Source of the DNA: Arenimonas fontis
Lineage (GTDB): Bacteria > Pseudomonadota > Gammaproteobacteria > Xanthomonadales > Xanthomonadaceae
DNA: 64,000 nucleotides
Assembly (NCBI RefSeq): GCF_008386465.1
Contig: NZ_VUOD01000004.1
Span: forward strand, 287,485-351,484
Direction: 5' to 3'
The notes below the pieces were generated by a model. It worked only from the letters and a program-made list of their open reading frames with translations, was not told the origin of the DNA and did not search any database. Below are positions 28,411 through 36,740 of the stretch, piece after piece. Positions within the stretch are counted from its first letter, which is position 1, and each line of letters opens with the position of its first letter. Both the position numbers and the translations under genes were made by a program.

Positions 28411-29616
28411 TCAGTCGTGTCGCCAGAACGCCATGTCGCCGTACTCCCAACGCCAGGGCGTGCCTGTCTCGCCCAGCACCTGCCGTGCCAGACGCGGAAA
28501 CGCCGGCTCGGCACGCACGTCGTTGGCCAACAGCACCACGCAGCGGCGCCCCCGCTCCAGGCATACCAGCATGTTGCCCGTGGAACCGTTGTGTCCCCCC
28601 TTCATGAAGCCGCGTCCCTGCGGCCCCTCGAACACGATCACGCCCAGGCCGGCCGCCAGGCCGGGAATGCGCTGTTCAGGCGGCAGCTCGGGCTGGAAGG
28701 AGGGGAACTGGCTGGCGGTGGTGATCGGCCACTGCGGCCGCACCAGCTCCGCCCGTCCGGCCGGCGACAGGCCCTCGCCGCGGACGTAGCCGGCGGCGAA
28801 ACGGGCCATGTCGGCGATGGTGGTGTCCATCGAACCCGCGGCCCGCACCTTGCTGCGCTCGTCGTGCGGAACGGGCCGGCCGGCCTCGTCCCAGCCGTCG
28901 GCCAGGTTGGCGGCGAAATCCTCCCGCCACATCATCGCCGTCCTGCCCATTCCGAAACGGTCGAACACGCGCTCCTGCATCAGGCGCCCCACGTCCAGCC
29001 CCAGGCCGCGCTCCAGCACGAACTGAAGCAGGATCAGTCCCTCCCCCGAATAGGCGTAACGGCTGCCGGGATCGAAATGCATGCGCAGGCGGCCGTCGGG
29101 TTCGACGAAGGCGAAGTTGGCGAAGCCGGCGCGATGGCTGAGCAGGATGCGCGGCGTCAATCGCCGCCAGCGGGGATCCTCGGCCAGATGGCTCCAGGGC
29201 CCGTACCGCGGATCGTCCGGGTAGTCCGGCAGCGGCCGATCGAGGTAGTCGGCGATGGAACGGTCCAGGTCCAGCACGCCCTCCTCCGCCAGCTGCATGA
29301 CCAGGTGGGCGAAGGCCGCCTTGGTCAGCGAGGCGCCGTACATGATGGTGTCGGTTTGCAGGGGCTCGCCGGCGGCGTTGCGCTCGCCCCAGGCCTGGAC
29401 CCAGCTCACCCGACCGTCCTCGATCAGGGCCATGGCCAGGCCGCGGGCGCCGGTGGCGGCCATGGCCGCCCGCACCTCGGCATCGAGGGTCGGCGGCGGG
29501 GCGGCCTCAGCGGCGGGCGTGCCGCCGGCGCCGGCGGCGAAGGCCATCAGGGCTGGCAGGGCGGCCCGGACCAGCCGGCGGGAAATGGTGACGAACAGGG
29601 CGATCAGGATGCGCAT
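28411..29616 (-). CDS. Serine hydrolase, class C beta-lactamase-like fold
   Basis: Product of 401 aa. The N-terminal hydrophobic segment (residues 1-38, ending AEA) looks like a signal peptide or anchor. The catalytic SxxK is SLTK within GASLTKAAFAHLV, the second motif is YSG in YAYSGEGLILLQFV, and the third is represented by KGGHNGSTGN. This is the pattern of the beta-lactamase/transpeptidase-like esterases (COG1680). Real lactamase activity is not implied; esterase or peptidase action on envelope substrates is as likely. Confidence 0.9.
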   Translation of the reverse strand: MRILIALFVTISRRLVRAALPALMAFAAGAGGTPAAEAAPPPTLDAEVRAAMAATGARGLAMALIEDGRVSWVQAWGERNAAGEPLQTDTIMYGASLTKAAFAHLVMQLAEEGVLDLDRSIADYLDRPLPDYPDDPRYGPWSHLAEDPRWRRLTPRILLSHRAGFANFAFVEPDGRLRMHFDPGSRYAYSGEGLILLQFVLERGLGLDVGRLMQERVFDRFGMGRTAMMWREDFAANLADGWDEAGRPVPHDERSKVRAAGSMDTTIADMARFAAGYVRGEGLSPAGRAELVRPQWPITTASQFPSFQPELPPEQRIPGLAAGLGVIVFEGPQGRGFMKGGHNGSTGNMLVCLERGRRCVVLLANDVRAEPAFPRLARQVLGETGTPWRWEYGDMAFWRHD

Positions 29617-29663
29617 GGCGGTCTCCGCGTGGTGTCTGCCCCCTTTGACGCGCCGGCGGCGGG

Positions 29664-29693
29664 AAACTTACGCGCGCCGGCGATGTAAGGTTT
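29664..29693. promoter_or_regulatory. Interrupted inverted repeat between divergent hydrolase and sigma factor genes
   Basis: AAACTTAC (29664-29671) and GTAAGGTTT (29685-29693) are complementary except for one extra G, with a 13-bp centre. It sits in the 127-bp gap between the divergent serine hydrolase and ECF sigma genes and may be an operator or promoter part. GAAACTT resembles an ECF -35 element, but no partner -10 was found at standard spacing. Confidence 0.3.
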
Positions 29694-29743
29694 GCCCCGT
29701 TCGCGCGTCTTCCGGACACAAGCCGCCGGATTCGCCCCATGCC

Positions 29744-30295
29744 ATGTCCCTCTCCCTCCCATTGGAAGCCCGCGTGAACAGTGCCCAGGACCTGCCGAAC
29801 GCCGAGGACCTCGCCCGGGAATTCGGGCCGCTGGTGTACCGCACCGCCTATCGCCTGCTCGGCGATGCCGGCCTGGCCGAGGACGTGCAGCAGGAGATAT
29901 TCCTGCGCGTGCTGGAGCGCCCGCCGTCCGGCGTCGAAGCCTGGCCGGCCTGGCTGGCGACCGCCGCTTCCCGCGCCGCCATAGACCTGCTGCGCAAGCG
30001 CAACCGCTGGTGGCAGCGGCTGGCGCAATGGCGATTGCAGGCGCCGACCGCCACCCCGTCGGCGGAACAGGCCACGCTCGACCGGGAGCGGGCCAACCGC
30101 CTGCGCCAGGCCCTGGCCGGGCTGCCGCGGCGCGAAGCCCAGTGTTTCGGCCTGCGCTATCTCGAAGGCATGGACATCGAGGCGATCGCCGAGGCGCTGG
30201 GGCTGACCGCCAATAACGTCAACGTCTGTCTCCACCGCGCCCGACGCCGGCTGGAAACCCGCCTGCAGGCGCATGAAGAAGGAGTGGAAGCATGA
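29744..30295 (+). CDS. ECF-type RNA polymerase sigma factor
   Basis: Product of 183 aa from ATG 29744. A GTG at 29774 has the better ribosome site (GGAAG) and would give 173 aa. Region 2 covers about residues 28-90 (FGPLVYRTAYRLLGDAGLAED, QQEIFLRVLERPP). Region 4 covers about 115-170 (LAGLPRREAQCFGLRYLEGM, IAEALGLTANNVNVCLHRAR). The stop overlaps the next gene, which encodes its probable anti-sigma factor, by 4 bp. Confidence 0.92.
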   Translation: MSLSLPLEARVNSAQDLPNAEDLAREFGPLVYRTAYRLLGDAGLAEDVQQEIFLRVLERPPSGVEAWPAWLATAASRAAIDLLRKRNRWWQRLAQWRLQAPTATPSAEQATLDRERANRLRQALAGLPRREAQCFGLRYLEGMDIEAIAEALGLTANNVNVCLHRARRRLETRLQAHEEGVEA

Positions 30296-31059
30296 ATCTC
30301 CATGAACACGAACTGCCGCCGCGCGTGGCCGATCACCTGGGCGCCGTCGCCGAACCGGCCGAGCGAGACGTCGCCGCCGCCCAGACCCGGCTGATGCGCC
30401 GCCTGACCGAGGCACGGGCGGCAAGCGCGCCCCGCCGCTGGTGGCCGGCCCTGGCCACGGCCGCGGCGGCCATGGTGCTCGCCCTGGGCCTGCCGCTGTT
30501 GTCCGGCGGCAACGATGCCTTCGCCGCCGCCCTCGAGCGCTTCCGCACCTTCCGCACCCTGGAGATGCGACTGCAGCACCACGTGGACGACCGGCTCCTG
30601 CAGCAGGCCGTGGTGCGGGTCAATGCCGAGGGCGTCACCCGCACCGACGTGGACGAGCGCATGAGCATCATCGTGGACCCGGTGCATGGCCGTCTGCTGA
30701 CCCTCATGCACGAGAGCCGCACCGCCATGCGGATGACGCTGCCGGCCACCCGGCCGGCCACCGGCGGCGAGCTGGACTGGCTGGAAGAGCTGCGCCGCTT
30801 CAAGGGCCAGGCCGAAGCCTTGCCGCAGCGACGCGAGATCGACGGCCAGCGGGCGCTCGGCTGGTCGCTGAGCCTGCAGGGCCAGCGCGTGGAACTGTGG
30901 ACCACGGCCGATGGCCTGCCCCTGGCCCTGAGCCTGCCCGGGACGCCCGGCCTGCGGATCGAATACCGCTTCCGTTTCGACCTGCCGATGGATCCGGCGC
31001 TGTTCAGCAGCGAAGCGCCGGCCGGATACCGGCTGGCCGGCCCGGATGCCGGCCGGTGA
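30292..31059 (+). CDS. Probable anti-sigma factor with LolA-like periplasmic region
   Basis: Product of 255 aa translationally coupled to the sigma factor gene. About 48 cytoplasmic residues precede one membrane helix (PALATAAAAMVLALGLPLL). The outside part (about 70-250) has the beta pattern of LolA/RseB-like lipoprotein-sorting domains (FRTFRTLEMRLQHHVDD, RQREIDGQRA-type region, LSLPGTPGLRIEYRF). No zinc-binding HxxxCxxC motif is seen, so it is not a ZAS anti-sigma factor. The position strongly suggests regulation of the adjacent sigma factor; the signal is unknown. Confidence 0.72.
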   Translation: MNLHEHELPPRVADHLGAVAEPAERDVAAAQTRLMRRLTEARAASAPRRWWPALATAAAAMVLALGLPLLSGGNDAFAAALERFRTFRTLEMRLQHHVDDRLLQQAVVRVNAEGVTRTDVDERMSIIVDPVHGRLLTLMHESRTAMRMTLPATRPATGGELDWLEELRRFKGQAEALPQRREIDGQRALGWSLSLQGQRVELWTTADGLPLALSLPGTPGLRIEYRFRFDLPMDPALFSSEAPAGYRLAGPDAGR

Positions 31060-31652
31060 ACTACCTCGCCCACCTCTACCTGGCCCGCCACGACGACGAG
31101 GCCATGCTGGCGGCGCTGCTGGGCGACTTCGTCGGCAGCAGCGCCCTAGAGGCCTGGCCCGCCACCTGGCAACGCGAAATCCGCCTGCACTGGCGGGTGG
31201 ACAGCTACACCGACGCGCACCCGGCGGTGAAGGCCCTGCGCGAACTGTTCCCGGACGGCCGCCGCCGCTATGCCGGCATCGCCCTGGACGTGCATTTCGA
31301 CCACCTGCTGGCGCGCGACTGGGCGCGTTTCCATCCCGAACCGCTGCAGACCTTCAGCGATCGCGTTTACGGGCTGCTGCGCAGCCACCACGCACGCCTG
31401 CCCGAGCGCCTGCGCCGGCTGGCGCCGCTGATGATCGCCGGCGACTGGCTGGGCAGCTATCGCCGGCGCGAGAGTGTGGACCAGGCGCTGCGCCGCATCG
31501 CCACCCGCCTCTCGCGTAACGGCGACAAGCTGGTGGCCTGCCTGCCCATCCTGCGCGCGCACGAGCCGGCGGTGCAGGCGGGTTTCGACACCTTCTTTCC
31601 CGAGCTGCGGCAGTTCGTCGAACGGCAGCGACGCGCGGCCGCGAGCGACTGA
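31056..31652 (+). CDS. acpH: Acyl carrier protein phosphodiesterase (AcpH-like)
   Basis: Product of 198 aa from a GTG at 31056 that overlaps the previous stop (GTGA). It starts MNYLAHLYLARHDDEAMLA, the hallmark of AcpH, with GDFVGS, HWRVDSYTDAHPAV and the HD-like HFDHLLARDW. AcpH removes the 4'-phosphopantetheine group from ACP using a divalent metal. Overlap with the anti-sigma gene suggests it belongs to the same transcript. Confidence 0.93.
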   Translation: MNYLAHLYLARHDDEAMLAALLGDFVGSSALEAWPATWQREIRLHWRVDSYTDAHPAVKALRELFPDGRRRYAGIALDVHFDHLLARDWARFHPEPLQTFSDRVYGLLRSHHARLPERLRRLAPLMIAGDWLGSYRRRESVDQALRRIATRLSRNGDKLVACLPILRAHEPAVQAGFDTFFPELRQFVERQRRAAASD

Positions 31653-31667
31653 CAGCGCGCGCCGGAC

Positions 31668-31769
31668 CGCGCCGCCTGATCGCGCCGCCTGATCGCGCCG
31701 CCTGATCGCGCCGCCTGGCCGCGCCACTCGATCGCGCCTCGACCGTGCCAGCGGACCGCGCCGCCTGAT
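31668..31769. repeat. 13-bp GC-rich tandem repeat
   Basis: The unit CGCGCCGCCTGAT occurs three times head to tail (31668-31706), then once with changes (31707-31719), and a further perfect copy lies at 31757-31769. Related CGCGCC words fill the gap. It lies between the convergent acpH and AhpD-like genes, in a gene-free stretch of 224 bp. Confidence 0.85.
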
Positions 31770-31876
31770 CTCGCCGCCGAACGGCGCAGGCGAAGGCGCC
31801 GGCCACGGGGCGCGGCCGGTGCCTTCCGGGTCGCCACCCGCGCCCGCGCTGGGACGGGCAGCGATGGCCTGGCCGC

Positions 31877-32422
31877 TCAGGCCGCCTGGCGCAGCTTCAC
31901 CTGCGGGAAGTCCACCGGCGTGTCCAGGGCGATGTTGATGTAGTTGGTGAACAGGTTCAGCGCCACGTGGGCGATGATCTCCACCACCTGGCCCTCGTCG
32001 AAACCGGCGGCGCGCAGTGCCTCGACGTCGGCGGCGTCCACGCCGCCGCGCTCTTCCACCAGCTTTAGCGCGAAGGCCAGGGCGGCGGCCGTGCGCGGGT
32101 CGGCGCTGCGGCCGGCCTGGGCCTCCGCCATTTCCTCGGCGCTGGCGCCGGCCTTGCGGCCCAGGGCGGTATGCGCGGCCAGGCAGTAGTGGCAGCGGTT
32201 GCGGTCGGCCACGGCGACGGCGATCTGCTCGCCCAGGCGGCTGCCGAGCGTGCCGCCGCCGAGCGCACCAAAAAAGGACCACATGGCCTTCAGCGCCGCC
32301 GGCGAATTGGCCACGGCGCGGAACATGTTCGGGGTGGCGCCGAAGGCAGTCTGGATCTCGGCCAGGGCCGGACGGCTGGCCTCGGGGGCAGTATCCACGG
32401 CGGGGAGGGAAACACGGCTCAT
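31877..32422 (-). CDS. Carboxymuconolactone decarboxylase / AhpD-like protein
   Basis: Product of 181 aa from ATG 32422. The AhpD core is clear: the redox pair in NRCHYCLAAHT (CxxC with the following His), and helices on both sides (LGEQIAVAVAD; FDEGQVVEIIAHVALNLFTN). Such proteins reduce peroxides or disulfides, or are uncharacterised alkylhydroperoxidase-like enzymes. It is divergent from an AraC-type regulator 93 bp away, which probably controls it. Confidence 0.92.
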   Translation of the reverse strand: MSRVSLPAVDTAPEASRPALAEIQTAFGATPNMFRAVANSPAALKAMWSFFGALGGGTLGSRLGEQIAVAVADRNRCHYCLAAHTALGRKAGASAEEMAEAQAGRSADPRTAAALAFALKLVEERGGVDAADVEALRAAGFDEGQVVEIIAHVALNLFTNYINIALDTPVDFPQVKLRQAA

Positions 32423-32515
32423 GACTGGCTCCTTTGTCTGATCGCGCACCTGTTGCGCGGGGCCAGTCTGGGGCGCAGGATTGGCGTCAGGGTAACAATT
32501 CGTCCGGATTTCTTG

Positions 32516-33352
32516 ATGAATCGTCCTGATCCGCCCCTGGACCGGCTGCAGGCCCTGCTGCAGCGCTTCACCGTCAGCGCCCGCATGTTCCACAGCGGGC
32601 CGCTGTGCGGCCTGCACGACTTCGGCGACAACGGCCTGGGCCAGCTGCATCTGCTCAAGCGCGGCCCGATCGAGGTGCGCCACGCCGGCGAACACCTGGT
32701 GGTGGAAGAGCCCAGCCTGCTGTTCTACCCGCGGCCGCTGCCGCACCGCTTCGTCAGCGACCCCGACACCGGTGCCGACCTGGCCTGTGCCAACCTCGCC
32801 TTCGGCCCCGGCCGCGACAATCCGCTGGCGCGCGCGCTGCCGCATTTCCTCCGCCTGCCGCTGGCCGAGCTGAGCAGCGCCCGGGCGGTGCTCGAGCTGC
32901 TGTTCGAGGAAGCCTTCACCCAGCGCTGCGGCAGGCAGGCGGTGGTGGACCGGCTGTTCGAAGTGGTGCTGGTCCTGCTGCTGCGGTATCTGCTCGACAG
33001 CGGCCGCCTGCAGGGCGGGCCGCTGGCCGGGCTGGGTCATCCGATGCTGGCCAAGGCCTTGGTGGCCATGCACGAACGCCCCGCCGGCCCCTGGACCCTG
33101 GACAGCCTGGCGCGCGTGGCCGGCATGTCGCGCAGCCGCTTCGCCGAGGTTTTCGCCCAGGTGGTGGGGCAGCCGCCGGCGCGTTACCTCACCGGCTTCC
33201 GCATCGCCCTGGCCCAGGACGCACTGCGCCGCGGCGAGCCGCTGGAACGCATCGCCGAACAGGTCGGCTACGGCAGCAGCGCCGCCCTCTCCCGCGCCTT
33301 CAGCGCCGAATGCGGCCTGTCGCCGCGGCAATGGCGCCGACAGGCTTCGTGA
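32516..33352 (+). CDS. AraC family transcriptional regulator
   Basis: Product of 278 aa from ATG 32516. The N-terminal cupin-type AraC domain (AraC_binding, CupinDO-like: PSLLFYPRPLPHRFVSD, DLACANLAFGPGRDNPLARAL) is followed by two helix-turn-helix units: LDSLARVAGMSRSRFAEVF and IAEQVGYGSSAALSRAF with the FxxxxGxSPRQWRR end. The divergent neighbour encodes an AhpD-like protein, its likely target. The effector may be a reactive carbonyl or peroxide, by analogy with cupin-type regulators of that gene pair. Confidence 0.94.
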   Translation: MNRPDPPLDRLQALLQRFTVSARMFHSGPLCGLHDFGDNGLGQLHLLKRGPIEVRHAGEHLVVEEPSLLFYPRPLPHRFVSDPDTGADLACANLAFGPGRDNPLARALPHFLRLPLAELSSARAVLELLFEEAFTQRCGRQAVVDRLFEVVLVLLLRYLLDSGRLQGGPLAGLGHPMLAKALVAMHERPAGPWTLDSLARVAGMSRSRFAEVFAQVVGQPPARYLTGFRIALAQDALRRGEPLERIAEQVGYGSSAALSRAFSAECGLSPRQWRRQAS

Positions 33353-33474
33353 CGGGACCGCGCGACGGCGCCGCGCGAAGGCGCCGCGGCCGCCGGTGTT
33401 AGCATCGTGGCGCCCGGTCGCGCCCCCCGTTCAGGCGGCCGGGGCCTCCCTGTTCACCCGCCCCGAGGTCCGCC

Positions 33475-33672
33475 ATGAAGATCGCCATCGCCGCCGCCGC
33501 CCTGGTCCTCGCCCTTGCCGGCTGCCGGCACGTCCACGTCCACGACGGCCCGCACCACAAGGACGGCCCCAACTACGTCCTGGTCTGCCACAAGGGCAAG
33601 AAAACCCTGGAACTGCCGCGCGAGGCCGTGGATGCCCACCTGGCCCACGGCGACTGGGTGGGCCGCTGCTGA
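33475..33672 (+). CDS. Small lipoprotein
   Basis: Product of 65 aa. The N-terminus MKIAIAAAALVLALAGC ends in a lipobox (LAGC, lipidated Cys 17). The mature part is short and histidine-rich (CRHVHVHDGPHHKDG), followed by YVLVCHKGKKTLELPREAV and a final HLAHGDWVGRC. The end is like the HxxxGDxxGxC repeat of calcium-binding or structural surface proteins. Function unknown; metal binding is possible. Confidence 0.8.
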   Translation: MKIAIAAAALVLALAGCRHVHVHDGPHHKDGPNYVLVCHKGKKTLELPREAVDAHLAHGDWVGRC

Positions 33673-33703
33673 ACCCCGCTGACCGCCACGATCCGGCAAG
33701 CCC

Positions 33704-34312
33704 ATGAACGAGCCCCAGTCCGAATCCCCGCCGCCCGCCCCCGCCGACCAGCGCTTCCTCGGCGGCCGCGGCTTCGACCTGCTGGTGGGCCTGGGCGTGC
33801 TGCTGATCTCGGTGGTCTCGCTGTTCGTGGCGGTCAGCGCCAACAGCACCCAGGAACGCATGCTGGCCGCCAGCGTCTGGCCGACGCTGCAGTTCGGCAC
33901 CAGCAATGTCTCGCTGGACGGCGAGCGGCAGATCGCCTTCGACCTGCTCAACCGCGGCATCGGTCCGGCCCGCATCCGCTGGGCCGAGCTGAGCTACGAC
34001 GGCAAGCCGGTGCAGACCTTGGGCGAATACCTGCGCATCTGCTGTGACTACGAGGGCGAAAGCATCGGCGTCACCAGCGGCCTGCGCCAGCGGGTGCTGG
34101 GCAGCGACGAGTGGATCCAGGTGGTGCGCATCCCTTACCCCGAAGGCAACGAGGCCCTGTTCGAACGGCTCGACCGGGCCCGGCACCAGGTGCGGTTGCG
34201 CGCCTGCTATTGCTCGGTACTGGACGACTGCTGGCTGCTGGACAGCCAGCGCGACGAACCCGAGCCGGTGAAGGCCTGCCCGGCCGCGCCGCCGGTGCTC
34301 TGGGGCAGCTGA
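33704..34312 (+). CDS. Hypothetical membrane-anchored protein
   Basis: Product of 202 aa, 31 bp after the small lipoprotein gene. A proline-rich cytoplasmic head (about 20 residues) is followed by one helix (FDLLVGLGVLLISVVSLFVAV) and a periplasmic domain with four Cys residues (ICCDYEG; ACYCSVLDDCWLL) that could form disulfides. The latter part resembles domains described only as hypothetical in related bacteria. I cannot name a family. Confidence 0.8.
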   Translation: MNEPQSESPPPAPADQRFLGGRGFDLLVGLGVLLISVVSLFVAVSANSTQERMLAASVWPTLQFGTSNVSLDGERQIAFDLLNRGIGPARIRWAELSYDGKPVQTLGEYLRICCDYEGESIGVTSGLRQRVLGSDEWIQVVRIPYPEGNEALFERLDRARHQVRLRACYCSVLDDCWLLDSQRDEPEPVKACPAAPPVLWGS

Positions 34313-34402
34313 AGCGGCTGCCCGCGAAGCGCCACGTTTCCGCCCGCCCCCTGCCCCCGGCCAGCGCAAGGCTGGCCGCCCAGCCCCCAGCGAGAGCACG
34401 CC

Positions 34403-35299
34403 ATGTCGCACCGTCCTGCCCGTCGCCGCCTCCTGACCTCCGCCCTGGCCATGGCCGCGCTGCCGCTGGCGGCGCGCCTGCCCGCCTTCGCCGCCTCGGC
34501 CGGCGTGACCGCTGACGAAGCCAGCCTGCGCCAGGCCTGGGCCGAGCTCGAAGCCCGCCACGGCGGCCGCCTCGGCGTGGCCGTGTGGGATACCGGCAGC
34601 GGCCTGCGCGCCAGCCACCGCGGCGATGAGCGCTTCATCATGTGCAGCACCTTCAAGCTGGTGCTGGTGGGCCAGGTGCTGGCGGCCGTGGACGCCGGCA
34701 AGGAATCGCCGGAGCGCCGCCTGCGCTGGAGCGCCGAGGACCTGGTGAGCTGGTCGCCGGTGACCGAAAAGCACGTGCAAGACGGCCTGACGGTGGGCGA
34801 ACTCTGCGAGGCCACCCTCACCACCAGCGACAACACCGCCGCCAACCTGCTGCTGGCCGAACACGGCGGCCCCGCCGGCCTGACCGCCTGGCTGCGCGGC
34901 ATCGGCGACGAGGTGACCCGCCTCGACCGCTTCGAGCCCGGCCTCAACGTATGGCACGAAGGCGAACCCTTCGACACCACCAGCCTCGAGGCCATGCTGG
35001 ACACCATGCACAAGCTGCTGCTGGGCGACGTGCTCAGCCCGGCATCACGTCAGCGGCTGACTGACTGGCTGATCGCCAACCAGACCGGCGACAACCGCAT
35101 CCGCGCCGGGTTGCCCGGGTGGAAGGTGGGGGACAAGACGGGGAGTGATGGGAAGCACACCAGCAATGATGTTGCGATTGCGTGGCCCCCTGGGGGTGGG
35201 GCGGCGGTGTTGGTGGCGGTGTACTACACGGAGTCGGAGGTGAATGCCGCGACCCGCGATTCGGTGATCGCCGAGGCCACGCGCGCATTCTCTGAGTAA
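34403..35299 (+). CDS. bla: Class A beta-lactamase (L2/XCC-like)
   Basis: Product of 298 aa with a signal peptide carrying RRR at residues 7-9 (Tat or Sec). All class A motifs are intact: STFK (Ser82-Lys85), SDN (142-144), the omega-loop Glu in RFEPGLN (Glu178) and KTG (245-247). A Cys precedes the active Ser (Cys81). It should hydrolyse penicillins and some cephalosporins. No ampR-type regulator is adjacent. From about 35114 to 35299 codon use changes from C-ending to G- or T-ending codons (GGG, GTG, GAT, GTT) although the protein stays in frame, which suggests a mosaic 3' end. Confidence 0.95.
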   Translation: MSHRPARRRLLTSALAMAALPLAARLPAFAASAGVTADEASLRQAWAELEARHGGRLGVAVWDTGSGLRASHRGDERFIMCSTFKLVLVGQVLAAVDAGKESPERRLRWSAEDLVSWSPVTEKHVQDGLTVGELCEATLTTSDNTAANLLLAEHGGPAGLTAWLRGIGDEVTRLDRFEPGLNVWHEGEPFDTTSLEAMLDTMHKLLLGDVLSPASRQRLTDWLIANQTGDNRIRAGLPGWKVGDKTGSDGKHTSNDVAIAWPPGGGAAVLVAVYYTESEVNAATRDSVIAEATRAFSE

Positions 35300-35346
35300 C
35301 GACAACATCCGATGACTGTCAACAATCATGCCGGCTCTGGCGCCGA

Positions 35347-36171
35347 CTATTGATTTCTCGCTCTGTATAGCGCCAAGTCCTCCGGCGACACCTGACTTGC
35401 CGGAACAAGGTCGTAGTGTTCTTCCGCGAGTATCCTCACGTCGCCATCTTGGATGGCAAGCTCGAACATCGCAATCTTACTGCTCGTAATGAACTGTGCC
35501 GAAACCGAGCGGCATATCAGGTTAGGGAACTTCTCTTGGCAGCAGGCAATATCCTGTTCGGTCTGCTGCCTGCCGTGCTTATCTTTCCCGCCTTTCGCCT
35601 GTACCGGAATGATGTACTGCCTTCCGGCTCTATCGATCCCAACATACAGTTCGTCGATCTCGATCTGCCCTATTCCCTGAACGGTCGTTCGCAGGTGATT
35701 CTGAAGAGAATACGCGGCGATGCCGAGAAATATATCCACCAGCCTGTTGTATCTGACCTTCGCCAAGAGCGCTTGTTCGTCACCAAGAGCATAGGCGCCA
35801 ATGATCTCGGGAGTCGCGTCGGGAATCTTAACGACGACCAAGTCTTCCCTTGGCACAATTCGCACCGGCCTTACGAGCCTAAACGAATACTTGGCGACGC
35901 CCTCCCCCTGGATTATCCACTCATATCCCTTTGGCGCCGTCTTCGCGATTCCGCTCGGAAGCTCCTGTCTGAACTTGAAGGAATAGATCGTGTCTCCAAG
36001 GTTCTTCGGGCGCGCTATTCCTAGATCCCTCGCAACTTCCTCGAACTCGTCGCGATCAAATCGGATCTTAGTGGCGCCCGACTTGTGGTGGCGCCGAAAA
36101 ATCTCCTCAACTATTGCCGCGTAGCGGTTCCGCCCCTTACTCGCCACCTTGGCACCCTTCTTGTTCGACAC
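35347..36171 (-). CDS. Putative type II restriction endonuclease (PD-(D/E)XK-like)
   Basis: Product of 274 aa from a GTG at 36171 directly abutting the Vsr stop. Residues 1-110 look like a helix-rich DNA-recognition domain (EEIFRRHHKSGATKIRF, GDTIYSFKFRQELPSGI). Residues about 165-235 contain a nuclease-like core: IEIDELYVGIDRAGRQYIIP followed by PVQAKGG, an acid-spacer-QxK form of the PD-(D/E)XK signature. It belongs with the adjacent Vsr and cytosine methyltransferase as the cleaving enzyme of an R-M system. GC and codon use are unlike the flanks. I do not recognise the specific enzyme or target. Confidence 0.72.
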   Translation of the reverse strand: MSNKKGAKVASKGRNRYAAIVEEIFRRHHKSGATKIRFDRDEFEEVARDLGIARPKNLGDTIYSFKFRQELPSGIAKTAPKGYEWIIQGEGVAKYSFRLVRPVRIVPREDLVVVKIPDATPEIIGAYALGDEQALLAKVRYNRLVDIFLGIAAYSLQNHLRTTVQGIGQIEIDELYVGIDRAGRQYIIPVQAKGGKDKHGRQQTEQDIACCQEKFPNLICRSVSAQFITSSKIAMFELAIQDGDVRILAEEHYDLVPASQVSPEDLALYRARNQ

Positions 36172-36603
36172 TCACTCCTCCGTCCTTCTCGATTCATGCT
36201 TGGAAACAATGGATCGCAGCAGCTTCATTTCCAGCCTTTTGAGGTCTCGAATCTCGCACTCGCGAACTGTCAGAACGCGCCAACCCATCGCCCGGAGCCG
36301 CCTTCGAACCCTCGCATCCCTTTTTCGATTTACCTCAATCTTCGACCTCCAATAGCTCACCCGAGTTTTCGGAATCCTCCCCTTTTTGCAGCGATGGCCG
36401 TGCCAAAAACAACCGTGCACGAACACGACAGTCCTCCTCCCGGGCAGCACTATGTCAGGCGTTCCGGGCAGATCCCTCCGGTGGAGCCTGAACCGGAACC
36501 CAAGCCGATGCAACACCGACCTAACCAGAAGCTCGGGCCCTGTATCGACGGACCGTACGCGGGACATCAGCCAACTGCGCCGCTGGGGGGGCAGTCTATC
36601 CAC
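36172..36603 (-). CDS. vsr: Very short patch repair endonuclease Vsr
   Basis: Product of 143 aa. The Vsr fold is clear: SRVRSVDTGPELLVRSVLH at the start, GTPDIVLPG with the catalytic Asp, the zinc-site segment HGCFWHGHRC and a final WRVLTVRECE. Vsr nicks the strand with T at T:G mismatches formed when 5-methylcytosine deaminates, so it protects the sequence methylated by the adjacent C5 methyltransferase. It ends one base before the nuclease start. Confidence 0.95.
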   Translation of the reverse strand: MDRLPPQRRSWLMSRVRSVDTGPELLVRSVLHRLGFRFRLHRRDLPGTPDIVLPGRRTVVFVHGCFWHGHRCKKGRIPKTRVSYWRSKIEVNRKRDARVRRRLRAMGWRVLTVRECEIRDLKRLEMKLLRSIVSKHESRRTEE

Positions 36604-36704
36604 GGGACCGGGGCCTCCTCGAGTCTCAGCTTCTGAGAGCTGAAGGGCCGACCCTCACAATCCGAGGCCGGGCACCTTCCTACACCGTACTCGGCGATCT
36701 CCGA

Positions 36705-36733
36705 TCAACATTGCCAATCCAGACCCCTATAAT
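36705..36733 (+). promoter_or_regulatory. Candidate promoter of the cytosine methyltransferase gene (leaderless)
   Basis: TCAACA (36705-36710) and a perfect TATAAT (36728-36733) are 17 bp apart. Only 7 bp separate the -10 box from the ATG at 36741, so the mRNA should start at or within a base of the start codon. No Shine-Dalgarno sequence is present, which agrees with a leaderless message. Confidence 0.55.
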
Positions 36734-36740
36734 CCTCGCC

